Shown here one piece after another: positions 42,168 to 50,734 of a stretch of DNA of 64,000 nt. Origin of the DNA: Streptomyces sp. S4.7 (lineage in GTDB: Bacteria > Actinomycetota > Actinomycetes > Streptomycetales > Streptomycetaceae); assembly GCF_010384365.1 (NCBI RefSeq), contig NZ_CP048397.1:4092001-4156000 (forward strand). The letters are read 5' to 3'. The notes under the pieces are model-generated. The model was not told the DNA's origin. It saw only the letters and a program-made list of their open reading frames with translations, and searched no databases. Positions within the stretch are counted from its first letter, which is position 1; every line of letters starts with the position of its first letter. Both the position numbers and the translations under genes were made by a program.

Positions 42168-42778
42168 CGGTCAGCGTCTCGCTCCTCGCCACCGCCGTGG
42201 TGCTCTGTGCGGTCGGCGGCATCCTCATGCTCACCCGGCCGCTCACGCGCATCCTGCTCGGAGCGGTCGTCGTCGGCAACGGCGTCAATCTGCTCGTCCT
42301 GTCCGCGACCGGCTCGGCCGGCGAGGCACCCCTGCTCTACGGAGTGGCATGGCGACGGATCACCGACCCGCTGCCGCAGGCCATCGTGCTCACCGCCGTC
42401 GTCATCACCCTCGCCACCACGGCGTTCCTCCTGGCCATGGCCTACCGCAGCCACCAGCTGACCGGCACGGACGAGGTCCACGACGACCTGGAGGACCGGC
42501 GCATCGTGCTGCGGGCCGAGGTGCGGGGGGAGTGGACGAAACTGCGCGAGCGGCACCGGGCCGAGTCCGGCGGTGGCGACGAGGAAAGCAGCCGCTTCCG
42601 CGAGGAACGCGGTCGGCTGCGCGGTCGGCTGCGGGCCGACCGCGCCCGGCAGGCACGGGGGCGCGATGCCTCCGGCGACCTGTGGCACGACGTGCTGGGC
42701 GCGGACCCGCAGGACTACCTGAACGCCGACAACCGCGACGCCGGACCCCCCGACCCCGACCGAGGAGCCGCCGGATGA
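42164..42778 (+). CDS. mnhC: Na+/H+ antiporter Mrp subunit C with charged C-terminal extension
   Basis: Predicted protein of 204 residues from ATG 42164 (ATGA overlap). The first 105 residues are the NuoK-like subunit: GGILMLTRPLTRILLGAVVV, GNGVNLLVLSATGSAGEAPL, DPLPQAIVLTAVVITLATTA. After that comes about 95 residues of Arg/Glu/Asp-rich cytosolic tail (LRERHRAESGGGDEESSRFR), absent from typical MrpC of 110-120 residues. Confidence 0.92.
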   Translation: MTVSVSLLATAVVLCAVGGILMLTRPLTRILLGAVVVGNGVNLLVLSATGSAGEAPLLYGVAWRRITDPLPQAIVLTAVVITLATTAFLLAMAYRSHQLTGTDEVHDDLEDRRIVLRAEVRGEWTKLRERHRAESGGGDEESSRFREERGRLRGRLRADRARQARGRDASGDLWHDVLGADPQDYLNADNRDAGPPDPDRGAAG

Positions 42779-44430
42779 ATGCGCTAATTCCGCTGCCCGT
42801 TCTGCTGCCGCTCTGTGCCACCGGGCTGAGCCTTGCCTTCGGTACCCGGCTCGCACGCTTTCAACGGTTCATCAGCGTCGCCGTGCTCACCGCCGTACTC
42901 GGCCTCTCGGTGATCCTGATGATCGCGGCCGACAGGCAGGGACCGCTCTCCGTCGACCTCGGAGACTACGCCCCGCCGCTCGGCATCACCCTGGTCGCCG
43001 ACCGGCTGTCCGGGCTGATGCTGACCGTCTCCTCGGCCGTCACCCTCAGCGTCTTGATCTACTCCATGGGCCAGGGCATGGCCGAGCGGGACCGGGAGAC
43101 ACCGGTCGCTGTCTTCCACCCCGCGTATCTCATCCTGGTTGCCGGAGTCTCCTGCACCTTCCTCGCGGGCGACCTCGTCAACCTGTACGTGGCCTTCGAG
43201 ATCATGCTGGTCGCCAGCTTCGTCCTGCTCACGCTCGGCGGCACCGTCCCCCGGATGCGGGCGGGCTCCACGTACGTGATCATCTCGCTCTCCTCGTCGA
43301 TGCTGTTCCTGACCGCCATCGCCATGGCGTACGCGGCGGCCGGCACCGTCAACTTCGGCCAGCTCGCGATCCGGCTGCCCGAGCTCCCGCTCGGGGTACA
43401 GACCCTGATCCAGGCGATGCTGCTGACCGTGTTCGGCGTCAAGGCCGCCGTGTTCCCGCTCGGCGCCTGGCTCCCCGACTCCTACCCGACCGCTCCCGCC
43501 CCGGTCACCGCGGTCTTCGCCGGGCTGCTGACCAAGGTCGGCGTCTACTGCATGCTGCGTACGGAGACCCTGCTCTTCCCCGGCAACCGGATCGGCGATC
43601 TGCTGCTGGCGGTCGCGCTCGCCTCGATGACCGTCGGCGTCCTCGGCGCGGTCGCCCAGACCGACCTGAAGCGGCTGCTCTCTTTCACCCTCATCAGCCA
43701 CATCGGCTACATGGTCTTCGGTATCGCCCTCGCCACCCGTGAGGCGTACGGCGGCGCGATCTTCTACGTCGCCCACCACATCACCGTCCAGACCACGCTC
43801 TTTCTCGTCGCCGGACTCATCGAACGCCGGGGAGGCACCAACGAACTGACCCGCATCGGGGGTCTGGCCAGGGCCGCCCCGGTGCTCGCCGTCCTCTTCT
43901 TCGTACCCGCCATGAACCTGGCCGGGATTCCACCGCTATCCGGCTTCATCGGGAAGCTCGGACTCATGCGGGCGGGTGTCGCCGACGGCGGCGTCTGGGC
44001 CTGGGCCCTCGTCATCGGATCGGCGGTGACCAGCCTGCTCACCCTGTACGTCATGGCGAAGGTCTGGAATCTGGCCTTCTGGCGGGCCGAGCCGCCGGGT
44101 CAGGCCGCATACGGCACCGTTCTGGACTCCGCCGACGACAGCGACGAGGGGGACACCGACGCGGGGCCCGACCGGATTCCCGGCACCGGCGACGAGGGTG
44201 TGCTGGCAGGTCTCCGGCAGGCCGGGCTGACCGCGGTGGCCACTCTGCGGGGACGGGCCGTCACCACCACCACGCGGCCACCGGCCGCGATGACCGCGGC
44301 CACCACGGGGGCCGTCGCGCTCGGCCTCGCTTTCACCGTGCTGGCCGGCCCGCTGACCGCCTTCACCGACCGGTCGGCCGGCGAACTCATCGAGCGGTCG
44401 CCCTATATCGACGAGGTGCTCGACCGGTGA
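42775..44430 (+). CDS. mnhD: Na+/H+ antiporter Mrp subunit D
   Basis: Predicted protein of 551 residues from ATG 42775 (ATGA overlap). NuoM/N-like proton channel subunit: LYVAFEIMLVASFVLLTLGG, MLLTVFGVKAAVFPLGAWLP with the key Lys, TAPAPVTAVFAGLLTKVGVY and RLLSFTLISHIGYMVFGIAL. A linker of acidic residues (SADDSDEGDTDAGPD) and one more helix extend the C-terminus. About 14 membrane segments. Confidence 0.94.
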   Translation: MNALIPLPVLLPLCATGLSLAFGTRLARFQRFISVAVLTAVLGLSVILMIAADRQGPLSVDLGDYAPPLGITLVADRLSGLMLTVSSAVTLSVLIYSMGQGMAERDRETPVAVFHPAYLILVAGVSCTFLAGDLVNLYVAFEIMLVASFVLLTLGGTVPRMRAGSTYVIISLSSSMLFLTAIAMAYAAAGTVNFGQLAIRLPELPLGVQTLIQAMLLTVFGVKAAVFPLGAWLPDSYPTAPAPVTAVFAGLLTKVGVYCMLRTETLLFPGNRIGDLLLAVALASMTVGVLGAVAQTDLKRLLSFTLISHIGYMVFGIALATREAYGGAIFYVAHHITVQTTLFLVAGLIERRGGTNELTRIGGLARAAPVLAVLFFVPAMNLAGIPPLSGFIGKLGLMRAGVADGGVWAWALVIGSAVTSLLTLYVMAKVWNLAFWRAEPPGQAAYGTVLDSADDSDEGDTDAGPDRIPGTGDEGVLAGLRQAGLTAVATLRGRAVTTTTRPPAAMTAATTGAVALGLAFTVLAGPLTAFTDRSAGELIERSPYIDEVLDR

Positions 44431-45068
44431 AACATCTGATCATTTTCTCCCGCCACAACCCCGATCTGCCGCCCTTCAGCTGTGAGTTCGCCGGTGGACG
44501 CCGACGTGTGCTCGATCTGCCGCTGATCGGTTGGCTCACCCTCATCTGGGTGATGCTCTGGTCCACCCTCACCTGGGCCAACGTCGTCACCGGAGTCGTT
44601 GTCGCGGTGGCCGTCTGTCTGGCGTTCCCGCTGCCCAGAGTCGACCTCGGACTGCGGCTGCACCCCTGGGGCATCCTGCTGCTGGCCGGATATCTGCTCT
44701 ACGACATGTACACCTCGGGCGTGCAGGTCACCCGGCAGATCTTCGGCGGTCGCCGGCACAGCCCCGCGGTCATCGGCGTACCGCTGCGCTGCCGAAGCGA
44801 CTTGATGCTCACCGCGACCGCGGTGGCCGTCTCGAACGTGCCCGGCGGAACCATCGTCGAAGTGCGCAGGTCCACCGCCACGGTCTTCGTGCATGTGATC
44901 GACGCGGACCGTCCGGCCGCGCTCGATGCGGCCAGGCGGTCCGTCTGGCGGCTGGAGGAGCTGATGGTACGGGCCTTCGGCACCCAGGACGAGATCGACC
45001 GGGTGTCCGCACCGCCGCCGACCGCACCGCGGTCGGGTGTGCCGGACGAGCGGGGGGACACGGTATGA
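44427..45068 (+). CDS. mnhE: Na+/H+ antiporter Mrp subunit E
   Basis: Predicted protein of 213 residues from GTG 44427, overlapping the subunit D stop. Two to three N-terminal helices (LPLIGWLTLIWVMLWSTLTW, VVVAVAVCLAFPLP) precede the soluble MrpE fold: GVQVTRQIFGGRRHSPAVIG, TAVAVSNVPGGTIVEVRRST and VFVHVIDAD. The first 30 residues form a cytosolic extension not typical of the family. Confidence 0.9.
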   Translation: MKHLIIFSRHNPDLPPFSCEFAGGRRRVLDLPLIGWLTLIWVMLWSTLTWANVVTGVVVAVAVCLAFPLPRVDLGLRLHPWGILLLAGYLLYDMYTSGVQVTRQIFGGRRHSPAVIGVPLRCRSDLMLTATAVAVSNVPGGTIVEVRRSTATVFVHVIDADRPAALDAARRSVWRLEELMVRAFGTQDEIDRVSAPPPTAPRSGVPDERGDTV

Positions 45069-45391
45069 GCGGGCCCGAGACCGTCGACCGTGTCCTGCTG
45101 GTCGCGGCCGTCGTCGCGCTGGTCGCCGCCGGAACGCTGCTGCTCGTCCGGGTCTGGCGCGGGCCCTCCATGCTGGACCGGGCCCTGGGACTGGATGTCG
45201 TCGCCGCCCTGATCATCGCCGGGCTCGGCGTCAAGTCGGCCTTCGCCCTGGACCCCTTCTACTTCCCGGTCATGCTGGTGCTGGCTTTTCTCGGCTTCAC
45301 CGGATCGGTGGGCATCGCCCGCTTCATCGCGGTACGCGACCGGCCCCTGGCCCGTCCGAAACCCACCGACGCGAAGCGGAGCCGGGATTGA
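45065..45391 (+). CDS. mnhF: Na+/H+ antiporter Mrp subunit F
   Basis: Predicted protein of 108 residues from ATG 45065 (ATGA overlap). Three membrane helices with the MrpF pattern: WRGPSMLDRALGLDVVAALI, IIAGLGVKSAFALDPFYFPV and MLVLAFLGFTGSVGIARFI. It ends in a basic tail. Confidence 0.92.
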   Translation: MSGPETVDRVLLVAAVVALVAAGTLLLVRVWRGPSMLDRALGLDVVAALIIAGLGVKSAFALDPFYFPVMLVLAFLGFTGSVGIARFIAVRDRPLARPKPTDAKRSRD

Positions 45392-45759
45392 ACGTCTGGC
45401 TACAGGTCGCCGCCACAGCCGGAGCGCTGCTGATCCTGCTCGGCGCGCTGATCTGTCTACTCGGTGCGATCGGAATGATGCGGCTGCCGGACGTCCTGTC
45501 CCGCAGCCATGCCGCGACCAAGCCGCAGAGCCTCGGCCTGCTCCTGGTGCTGGCCGGGGTCGCGCTGCGGCTGCACAGCGGCATGGACCTCGCCACGCTC
45601 GCGCTCATCGGCTTCTTCCAACTGCTGACCAGCCCGGTGGCCGCCCACCTGGTGGCGCGGTCCGCGTACCGGACCGGCCAGGTCGAGCACCGCGGGCTGC
45701 TCGTCGACGAACTGGACGAGCAACTCACCGAGCAGGCCGCCGGCCCCGGCCGGAGCTGA
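45388..45759 (+). CDS. mnhG: Na+/H+ antiporter Mrp subunit G
   Basis: Predicted protein of 123 residues. The start is TTG 45388 overlapping the subunit F stop (TTGA), and no ATG or GTG fits. Three helices with the MrpG signature: GAIGMMRLPDVLSRSHAATK, PQSLGLLLVLAGVALRL and GFFQLLTSPVAAHLVARSAY. Last gene of the operon. The C-terminus is acidic. Confidence 0.92.
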   Translation: MNVWLQVAATAGALLILLGALICLLGAIGMMRLPDVLSRSHAATKPQSLGLLLVLAGVALRLHSGMDLATLALIGFFQLLTSPVAAHLVARSAYRTGQVEHRGLLVDELDEQLTEQAAGPGRS

Positions 45760-45874
45760 GCCCTTTGCGTCACCTCACAGGAGGTGGTCGGCTTAGTACT
45801 CCAGCTGTAGATCCTGATCTCGACGGCAGGTCGGTGTGGCTGGGCAGGCGAGATGGCCAGTTGGGGTGTGGGGA

Positions 45875-46492
45875 TCAGTGTCGTGTGGTGCGCCAGGCAG
45901 CCAGTGCCAGTTCGGCGACTTCGGTCAGTTCGGCCGCCGTCGCCCCGTCGCGGGCGCGCTGAGACATGCCCTGGATGACCGTGGCGAAGTACGCGGCCAG
46001 GGCACGGGGGTTGGCTGCATCGGATAGCTCGCCTGCCTGTTGGGCCATCCGTAGGCGGGCTTCGAAGACGGCCAGGTTCCCGTTGCGAAGGTCGCGGAGG
46101 AACGTCTCCACCTCGACGTCTTGCGGGGTGACGTTGGTGGCTGCGCTGATGGTCAGGCAGCCGGCCGGGTGGGAGGGGTCGGGGTAGATGGCCGCTGCCT
46201 CCCGCAGGATGCGGGTGAACGCAGCGTGGGCGGTGGGTTCTTGCTCCAGGGCGACGCCAACGAACGCGCCGACGGGTGAACGCCCGTAGTGCTGCACTAC
46301 CTCCTTGAACAGGGACTTCTTGTCTCCGAAGGCGGCATACAAGCTGCCAGGCCTGATGCCCATCGCTTCGGTCAGCTCGCCGATGGAGGTGGCCTCGTAG
46401 CCGCGTTCCCAGAACAGCCGGGTGGCCGCGGTCAGTGCCGCGGTGCGGTCGAAGGCCCGTGGCCGTCCTCGCCTCGCGCGTGTGTCAGTCAC
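45875..46492 (-). CDS. TetR/AcrR-family repressor
   Basis: Predicted protein of 205 residues from GTG 46492. The DNA-binding N-terminus is clear: RGRPRAFDRTAALTAATRLF, WERGYEATSIGELTEAMGIR, PGSLYAAFGDKKSLFKEVV. The ligand domain contains HPAGCLTISAATNVTPQDVE, as in the YcdC/AcrR-like subgroup that often controls a divergent oxidoreductase. The divergent SDR gene starts 86 bp away, with two inverted repeats between, so it most likely represses that gene and itself. Confidence 0.9.
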   Translation of the reverse strand: MTDTRARRGRPRAFDRTAALTAATRLFWERGYEATSIGELTEAMGIRPGSLYAAFGDKKSLFKEVVQHYGRSPVGAFVGVALEQEPTAHAAFTRILREAAAIYPDPSHPAGCLTISAATNVTPQDVEVETFLRDLRNGNLAVFEARLRMAQQAGELSDAANPRALAAYFATVIQGMSQRARDGATAAELTEVAELALAAWRTTRH

Positions 46493-46503
46493 ACCCCCAT
46501 TTT

Positions 46504-46554
46504 AGAACGTCCGCTCAAGAAGCATGCTACGTTCTTTATTGAGTAATCACTCAA
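46504..46554. promoter_or_regulatory. Operator region between TetR repressor and SDR gene
   Basis: Two inverted repeats in the 86-bp divergent gap: AGAACGT (46504-46510) with ACGTTCT (46529-46535), and TTGAGT-AATC-ACTCAA (46539-46554). The second also lies where the SDR promoter/ribosome region begins. It resembles half a HAIR element but with a 4-bp spacer, so HspR control is unlikely. Confidence 0.6.
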
Positions 46555-46578
46555 CAAATCGAGGAGTGGTCAACAGCG

Positions 46579-47352
46579 ATGGGTACACGCACACTTGAGG
46601 GCAAGATCGCGCTGGTCACCGGCGGTAGCCGCGGCATAGGCCGGGCCATTGCGCGACGTCTCGGCCGCGACGGTGCCACCGTCGCCGTCGCCTACGCCCG
46701 CGACGAGGCGGCAGCGAACGAGGTCGTCGACGGCATCCGCAAGGACGACGGCCGGGCGTTCGCACTACATGCGGAGTTGGGACGACACGGTGACGCGGCC
46801 TCCCTGTGGTGTGCCTTCGACGCATACGCCGACGACTGCACGCCCGGGGGTGCCGTCGACATCATCGTCAACAACGCTGGCATCGGCCGCAGCGCCGACC
46901 TGGCGTCGCTGACCGAGGACGGCTTCGACGAGGTCTTCGCCGTGAACGTCCGCGCACCGTTCTTCATCGTGCAGCAAGGGCTGAAGCGGCTGCGCGACGG
47001 AGGGCGGATCATCAACATCTCCAGCGGCGCGGCCCGCCTCGCCCTACCAGAGATCATGGCCTATGGCGCCACCAAGGGCGCACTCGACACCTTCACCCTC
47101 AACCTCGCCAAGGAACTGGGGCCCCGAGGTATCACGGCGAACTCAGTGGCACCCGGCATCATCGACACAGACGTCAACGCAAGCTGGCTACGCGGCAATC
47201 CGGACGCCGAAGCTCACGCCGCGTCCCTGGCCGCGCTGGGCCGCGTCGGGCAGCCCGAAGACGTCGCCGACATCGTGGCCTTCCTCGCATCCGACGACGC
47301 ACGCTGGGTGACCGGACGGGTGATCGACGCGACGGGCGGCTCCGGGCTGTGA
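46579..47352 (+). CDS. SDR-family NAD(P)-dependent oxidoreductase
   Basis: Predicted protein of 257 residues from ATG 46579 (CGAGGAG upstream). Rossmann fold with GGSRGIGRAIARRLG near the N-terminus, NNAGIG, catalytic Ser in INISSGAARLALPEIMAYG and the YxxxK motif YGATKGAL. C-terminus DATGGSGL. Classical SDR, 3-oxoacyl-reductase-like; natural substrate unknown. Under the divergent TetR repressor. Confidence 0.92.
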   Translation: MGTRTLEGKIALVTGGSRGIGRAIARRLGRDGATVAVAYARDEAAANEVVDGIRKDDGRAFALHAELGRHGDAASLWCAFDAYADDCTPGGAVDIIVNNAGIGRSADLASLTEDGFDEVFAVNVRAPFFIVQQGLKRLRDGGRIINISSGAARLALPEIMAYGATKGALDTFTLNLAKELGPRGITANSVAPGIIDTDVNASWLRGNPDAEAHAASLAALGRVGQPEDVADIVAFLASDDARWVTGRVIDATGGSGL

Positions 47353-47360
47353 ACCTTCCT

Positions 47361-47399
47361 CCTCGGGCGGGAGCGCCCGCGGCGAATTCCCGCCCGAGG
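47361..47399 (+). terminator. SDR gene terminator
   Basis: Perfect 12-bp stem CCTCGGGCGGGA (47361-47372) with 47388-47399, loop 15 nt, starting 9 bp past the SDR stop. Confidence 0.8.
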
Positions 47400-47428
47400 G
47401 GACCCGCTGGCGGGATGCTTTCGAGGAC

Positions 47429-48254
47429 ATGATGGGCCGCGTGGCGAGCCGGTTTGCCCGGGTCGAACCCCGGCGTCGGGCTGCGCGGTTGGTGCTCGGG
47501 TTGATGTCGGACCTGCCGCGCAAGAATTGCTGGACGATCGCCGAGTGGGCCGGAGAGGCCACCCCGCACGGGATGCAGCACCTGCTGTGCCGGTCCGCGT
47601 GGGACGCCGACGCCGTCCGTGACGATATCCGGGACTACGTGGTCGGGCACCTCCACGACGACCAGGCGGTCCTGGTGGTCGATGAGACCGGCGATGTGAA
47701 GAAGGGCACCCACACCGTGGGCGTCCAGCGTCCAGCGCCCAGTACACCGGCACCGCTGGGAGGATCGAGAACTCCCAGGTCGCGGTCTACCTCGTCTACG
47801 CCGGGACACGCGGGCACGCCGCTGTGGACCGGGAACCGCACATCCCGCGCTCGTGGACGGCCGACCGGGACCGCTGCCGGGCGGCGGGGCTGGACGAGGA
47901 GACCCCCTTCGCCACCAAACCGGAGCCGGCCGCCACGATGATCGAACGGTTCCTGGACGCCGGGCACCGCTCCAACTGGGCCACCGGGGACGAGCACCAA
48001 GTCCGCCGCTAACCCTCGCCATGCTCGCCCATGCCTTCCTCGCAGTCGTCCGCGCCGACGAGCACGCCCGGCACCCCGGCCCGGACGACCTGATCCCCCT
48101 GTCCTGCAACGAGATCCAGCGTCTGTTCAACGCGCTGGTCGTCCGGCCCCTGACCAACGTGGCCCACCCTCTCGACTGGTCCGAGTGGAGACGCCGCCAC
48201 CAGGCCCGATCACGTACCAGCCACTACCAACGACAAGCCGCAACTCAGAGATGA
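47429..48254 (+). pseudogene. Decayed IS701-type transposase
   Basis: Three stretches in different frames belong to one DDE transposase. First 47429-47740: MMGRVASRFARVEPRRRAAR, GLMSDLPRKNCWTIAEWAGE, VLVVDETGDVKKGTHTVGVQ. Next, about 47740-48010 after a frameshift: AVYLVYAGTRGHAAVDRE, then SWTADRDRCRAAGLDEETPF. Finally 48015-48254: LAMLAHAFLAVVRADEHARH, CNEIQRLFNALVV, WRRRHQARSRTSHYQRQAAT. The junction near 48010 lacks well over 100 residues of a normal 400-residue enzyme, so a deletion is also present. No terminal repeats were found. Confidence 0.8.
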
Positions 48255-48289
48255 TGCTGGACAAGGTCCGGCTGCTCGAAGTTCGCGGA

Positions 48290-48580
48290 TGATGCCGTGG
48301 ATGAAGTCACGGGAAGCGTGTGGTGAGAGACACGCTTCCTCCATCCACCGCAAGTGGGCTCGGCACTTGGCGAGTTGCGCTTCGGCTGCACGAACTCCGG
48401 TCCGTGCGCCGGGTCGAGCTGCACGGCATCGAGTCGCGGCACGGTCCCTTGCGAGTAGAGCAGGGCCTGTCCCGCACCGGGGAAACTGCCGCGTTCGACG
48501 GGTACGACGCGGAGAGTGATGTTGTCTCTTTCGCTCGCGCTCAGCAATGCGCGGACCCGGGTTCGTAGCGAACCGCCGGG
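48290..48580 (-). pseudogene. Decayed DUF5753 domain of an XRE-family regulator
   Basis: On the minus strand GSLRTRVRALLSASERDNIT, LRVVPVERGSFPGAGQALLY and VPRLDAVQLDPAHGPEF match the end of DUF5753 sensor domains. A frameshift near 48420 moves the frame to AEAQLAKCRAHLRWMEEACL and SPHASRDFIHGIIREL. The N-terminal helix-turn-helix half is missing. Such regulators usually pair with small DUF397 proteins, and none is present. Together with the transposase remnant it marks a scarred region. Confidence 0.72.
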
Positions 48581-48743
48581 GCCGGGTCCGGCGGGCTGTG
48601 GGGCTGTCTGACCCGGTATCGCGGTCGTGCCCGTCGGAGACGGGTCCTGGGGTGAGGCCGGGCCGTAAACCCGGGGCGTGGATGCTGATAGCGTCCGCGC
48701 TGATCAAGCCAATTCGGGTCTCTCATCGAAAGGTTGGAGCAGC

Positions 48744-49646
48744 ATGACGGGTTCCGCCGCCCATGACTCCGCCGATGTCGCTGCGGTCGCCCGTGACCTC
48801 GCCGAGTCCGAGGCGCTGTTCGCGCGCCCGAGGGTGGAGCCGGACGTCACCGCGGCCTACGGGGAGCACCCGGATCAGGTGGTCGACTTCTACGCGCCGC
48901 GCGGTGGACTCGAAGGTGTGCCGCTGGTGGTCGTGCTGCACGGCGGGGCCTGGCGCGCGCCGTACGACCGGCGGCATCTGACGCCGTTCGCCGGCTTCCT
49001 CGCCCGGCGCGGGTTCGCCGTGGCCAATGTGGAGTACCGGCGGGGGAACGAGGGCGAGGCCGGCGGCTCCGGGGCCGGGCCCGTCGCCGGCCGGTGGCCC
49101 GAGACGTTCGACGACATCGCCACCGTCATGGACGCGCTGCCCGCGCTCGTCGCCGACGCCCTGCCGCAGGCCGACCCGCGCAGGATCGTGGTCACCGGGC
49201 ACTCCGCCGGTGGCCATCTCGCGCTGTGGGCCACGGCGCGGCATGTGCTGCCCGTGGGGTCGCCATGGCGGCTGGACGCGCCGCCGCGGCTGCGCGGTGT
49301 CGTCGCGATCGCGCCCATCGCGGACTTCACCACCGCCGTCGAGCTGGGCGTCTGTGGCGGGGCCGTCGTGCAACTCCTCGGCGGGGAGAGCGAGTTGAAG
49401 GCGCGCGGGGACAGCGCGGACCCGTCGGCACTGCTGCCCACGGGGATCGCCACCGCCGTCGTACAGGGCCGGAACGACATCGTCGTGCCGCAGGCCGTCG
49501 CCGAGGCGTATGCCGACGCCGCCGCCAGGGCCGGGGAGATGGTGGGCATCACGCTGCTGGAGGACGTCGGGCACTACGCGCCGGTCGACCCCGGGGCGGA
49601 TGCCTGCGCGGTCGTGGCCGAGGAACTGGCGCAGCTCGCGTACTGA
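48744..49646 (+). CDS. Alpha/beta hydrolase, kynurenine-formamidase-like
   Basis: Predicted protein of 300 residues from ATG 48744 (TTGGAG upstream). The oxyanion motif HGGAWR near residue 75 and the nucleophile elbow GHSAGG around residue 153 define the fold. The Asp is probably in QGRNDIV and the His in DVGHYAP. HGG-x-W with a following RRGFAVANVEYRR is characteristic of arylformamidases (kynurenine formamidases). From memory, the S. coelicolor formamidase gene is immediately next to kynU. Here it is 9.8 kb from kynU on the same strand, which fits a later insertion between them. It would convert N-formylkynurenine to kynurenine and so complete the route. Confidence 0.75.
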   Translation: MTGSAAHDSADVAAVARDLAESEALFARPRVEPDVTAAYGEHPDQVVDFYAPRGGLEGVPLVVVLHGGAWRAPYDRRHLTPFAGFLARRGFAVANVEYRRGNEGEAGGSGAGPVAGRWPETFDDIATVMDALPALVADALPQADPRRIVVTGHSAGGHLALWATARHVLPVGSPWRLDAPPRLRGVVAIAPIADFTTAVELGVCGGAVVQLLGGESELKARGDSADPSALLPTGIATAVVQGRNDIVVPQAVAEAYADAAARAGEMVGITLLEDVGHYAPVDPGADACAVVAEELAQLAY

Positions 49647-49685
49647 CGGCGCGGGGTCCGGCGGTCCGGCGCGGAAGCCGGCAGG

Positions 49686-49733
49686 CCGCCAACTTGCGGA
49701 CCCGCCAACTTGCGGACCGAAGCTGACCGCAAG
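49686..49733. repeat. Tandem 16-bp repeats in the NmrA-gene promoter
   Basis: CCGCCAACTTGCGGAC is present twice without spacer (49686-49701, 49702-49717). The second copy's CTTGCGG also pairs with CCGCAAG at 49727-49733. Each unit holds a short inverted repeat CCGC...GCGG. They lie 35-66 bp before the ATG at 49752, where an operator is expected. Confidence 0.75.
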
Positions 49734-49751
49734 CCCTCCTACCTTCGGAGC

Positions 49752-50600
49752 ATGACCAACGACGCGAACGCGAACGTGAACCTCGTGACAGGCGCGACCG
49801 GCACCGTGGGCCGCCAGGCGGTCCTCGAACTGCTCGGCCGCGGCCACTCCGTACGGGCCCTGACCCGTGACCCGGCCAAGGCCGACTTCCCCGACGGCGT
49901 CGAGGTCGTACGCGGTGACCTCGCCGATCCGGCCTCGCTCGTCCCCGCCCTCGACGGTGTCACCGGACTGCACCTGATCACCTTCGACGGCGGCCTCTTC
50001 GCGCCGCTGGAGACGGGTCCCGAGATCGTCGGGCTGGCGGCCGAGGCCGGGGTGCGGCGGATCACCGTGCTCAACGGCGGCGGCGACACGCCCCTCCAGG
50101 ACGCCGTCCAGGCGGGCGGGATCCCCTGGACCGTGCTCATGCCCGTCGAGTTCATGGCCAACGCGCTGGAGTGGGCGGAGGGGATCCGCGCCGACGACAC
50201 CGTGCGTGAGCCGTTCGTCGGTCGGCTGAGCGCCATGGTCCACGAGGGCGACATCGGCGCCGTCGCCGCCGTGGCGCTCTCCGAGGACGGACACGGCGGC
50301 AAGTCGTACCTGATCACCGGGCCCGAGGCGCTGACGATCCAGGACAAGGCGGACATCCTGGCCGGGGCGCGTGGCCGGAAGATCGAGGTGGTCGAGCTGT
50401 CCGAGGCCCAGGCCGTCGAGCAGTGGCGGGCGGCCGGGCAGCCCGCGGAGGTGATCGGATTCCTGCTGGAGGTGTACGGGAACACGCCCCCCGAGGGCCG
50501 GACCCCGATCGACACGGTGGCGCAGGTCACGGGGCGGCCCGCGCGCACGTTCGCGCAGTGGGCGGCCGAGCACGCGGACGCGTTCCGTCCGCGGTCGTAG
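49752..50600 (+). CDS. NmrA-like NAD(P)-binding protein
   Basis: Predicted protein of 282 residues from ATG 49752. A ribosome site GGAG is only 1 nt before the ATG, so the message is perhaps leaderless. Rossmann motif GATGTVGRQAV, then ALTRDPAKADFPDGVEVVRG as in NmrA/QOR2-type proteins (atypical SDR without YxxxK). FMANALEW and FVGRLSAMVHEGDIGAVAAV follow. It could be a redox sensor or a quinone-type reductase. Tandem 16-bp repeats in its promoter suggest specific control. Confidence 0.85.
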   Translation: MTNDANANVNLVTGATGTVGRQAVLELLGRGHSVRALTRDPAKADFPDGVEVVRGDLADPASLVPALDGVTGLHLITFDGGLFAPLETGPEIVGLAAEAGVRRITVLNGGGDTPLQDAVQAGGIPWTVLMPVEFMANALEWAEGIRADDTVREPFVGRLSAMVHEGDIGAVAAVALSEDGHGGKSYLITGPEALTIQDKADILAGARGRKIEVVELSEAQAVEQWRAAGQPAEVIGFLLEVYGNTPPEGRTPIDTVAQVTGRPARTFAQWAAEHADAFRPRS

Positions 50601-50734
50601 AAGTCGCTCACCGGGGGTTGGCGGGCGCCCGCGCATAGCTCTCGCGGGTGTCCTCGTAGTACCTGGGAGGGACGGGGAAGGATCCATATCACTGGTGACG
50701 ACCGGTGCCCGTTGCTCCCCTTACCTTTGGAAAC

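Noticed and set aside
45760..45874. Possible small gene or IS end between mnhG and the TetR gene
   Set aside because: No inverted repeat pair, no frame with a start and ribosome site; left as plain convergent spacer.
46539..46554. TTGAGT-AATC-ACTCAA as an HspR operator
   Set aside because: The spacer is 4 bp instead of the 7 bp of HAIR sites, and a local TetR repressor is the better candidate.
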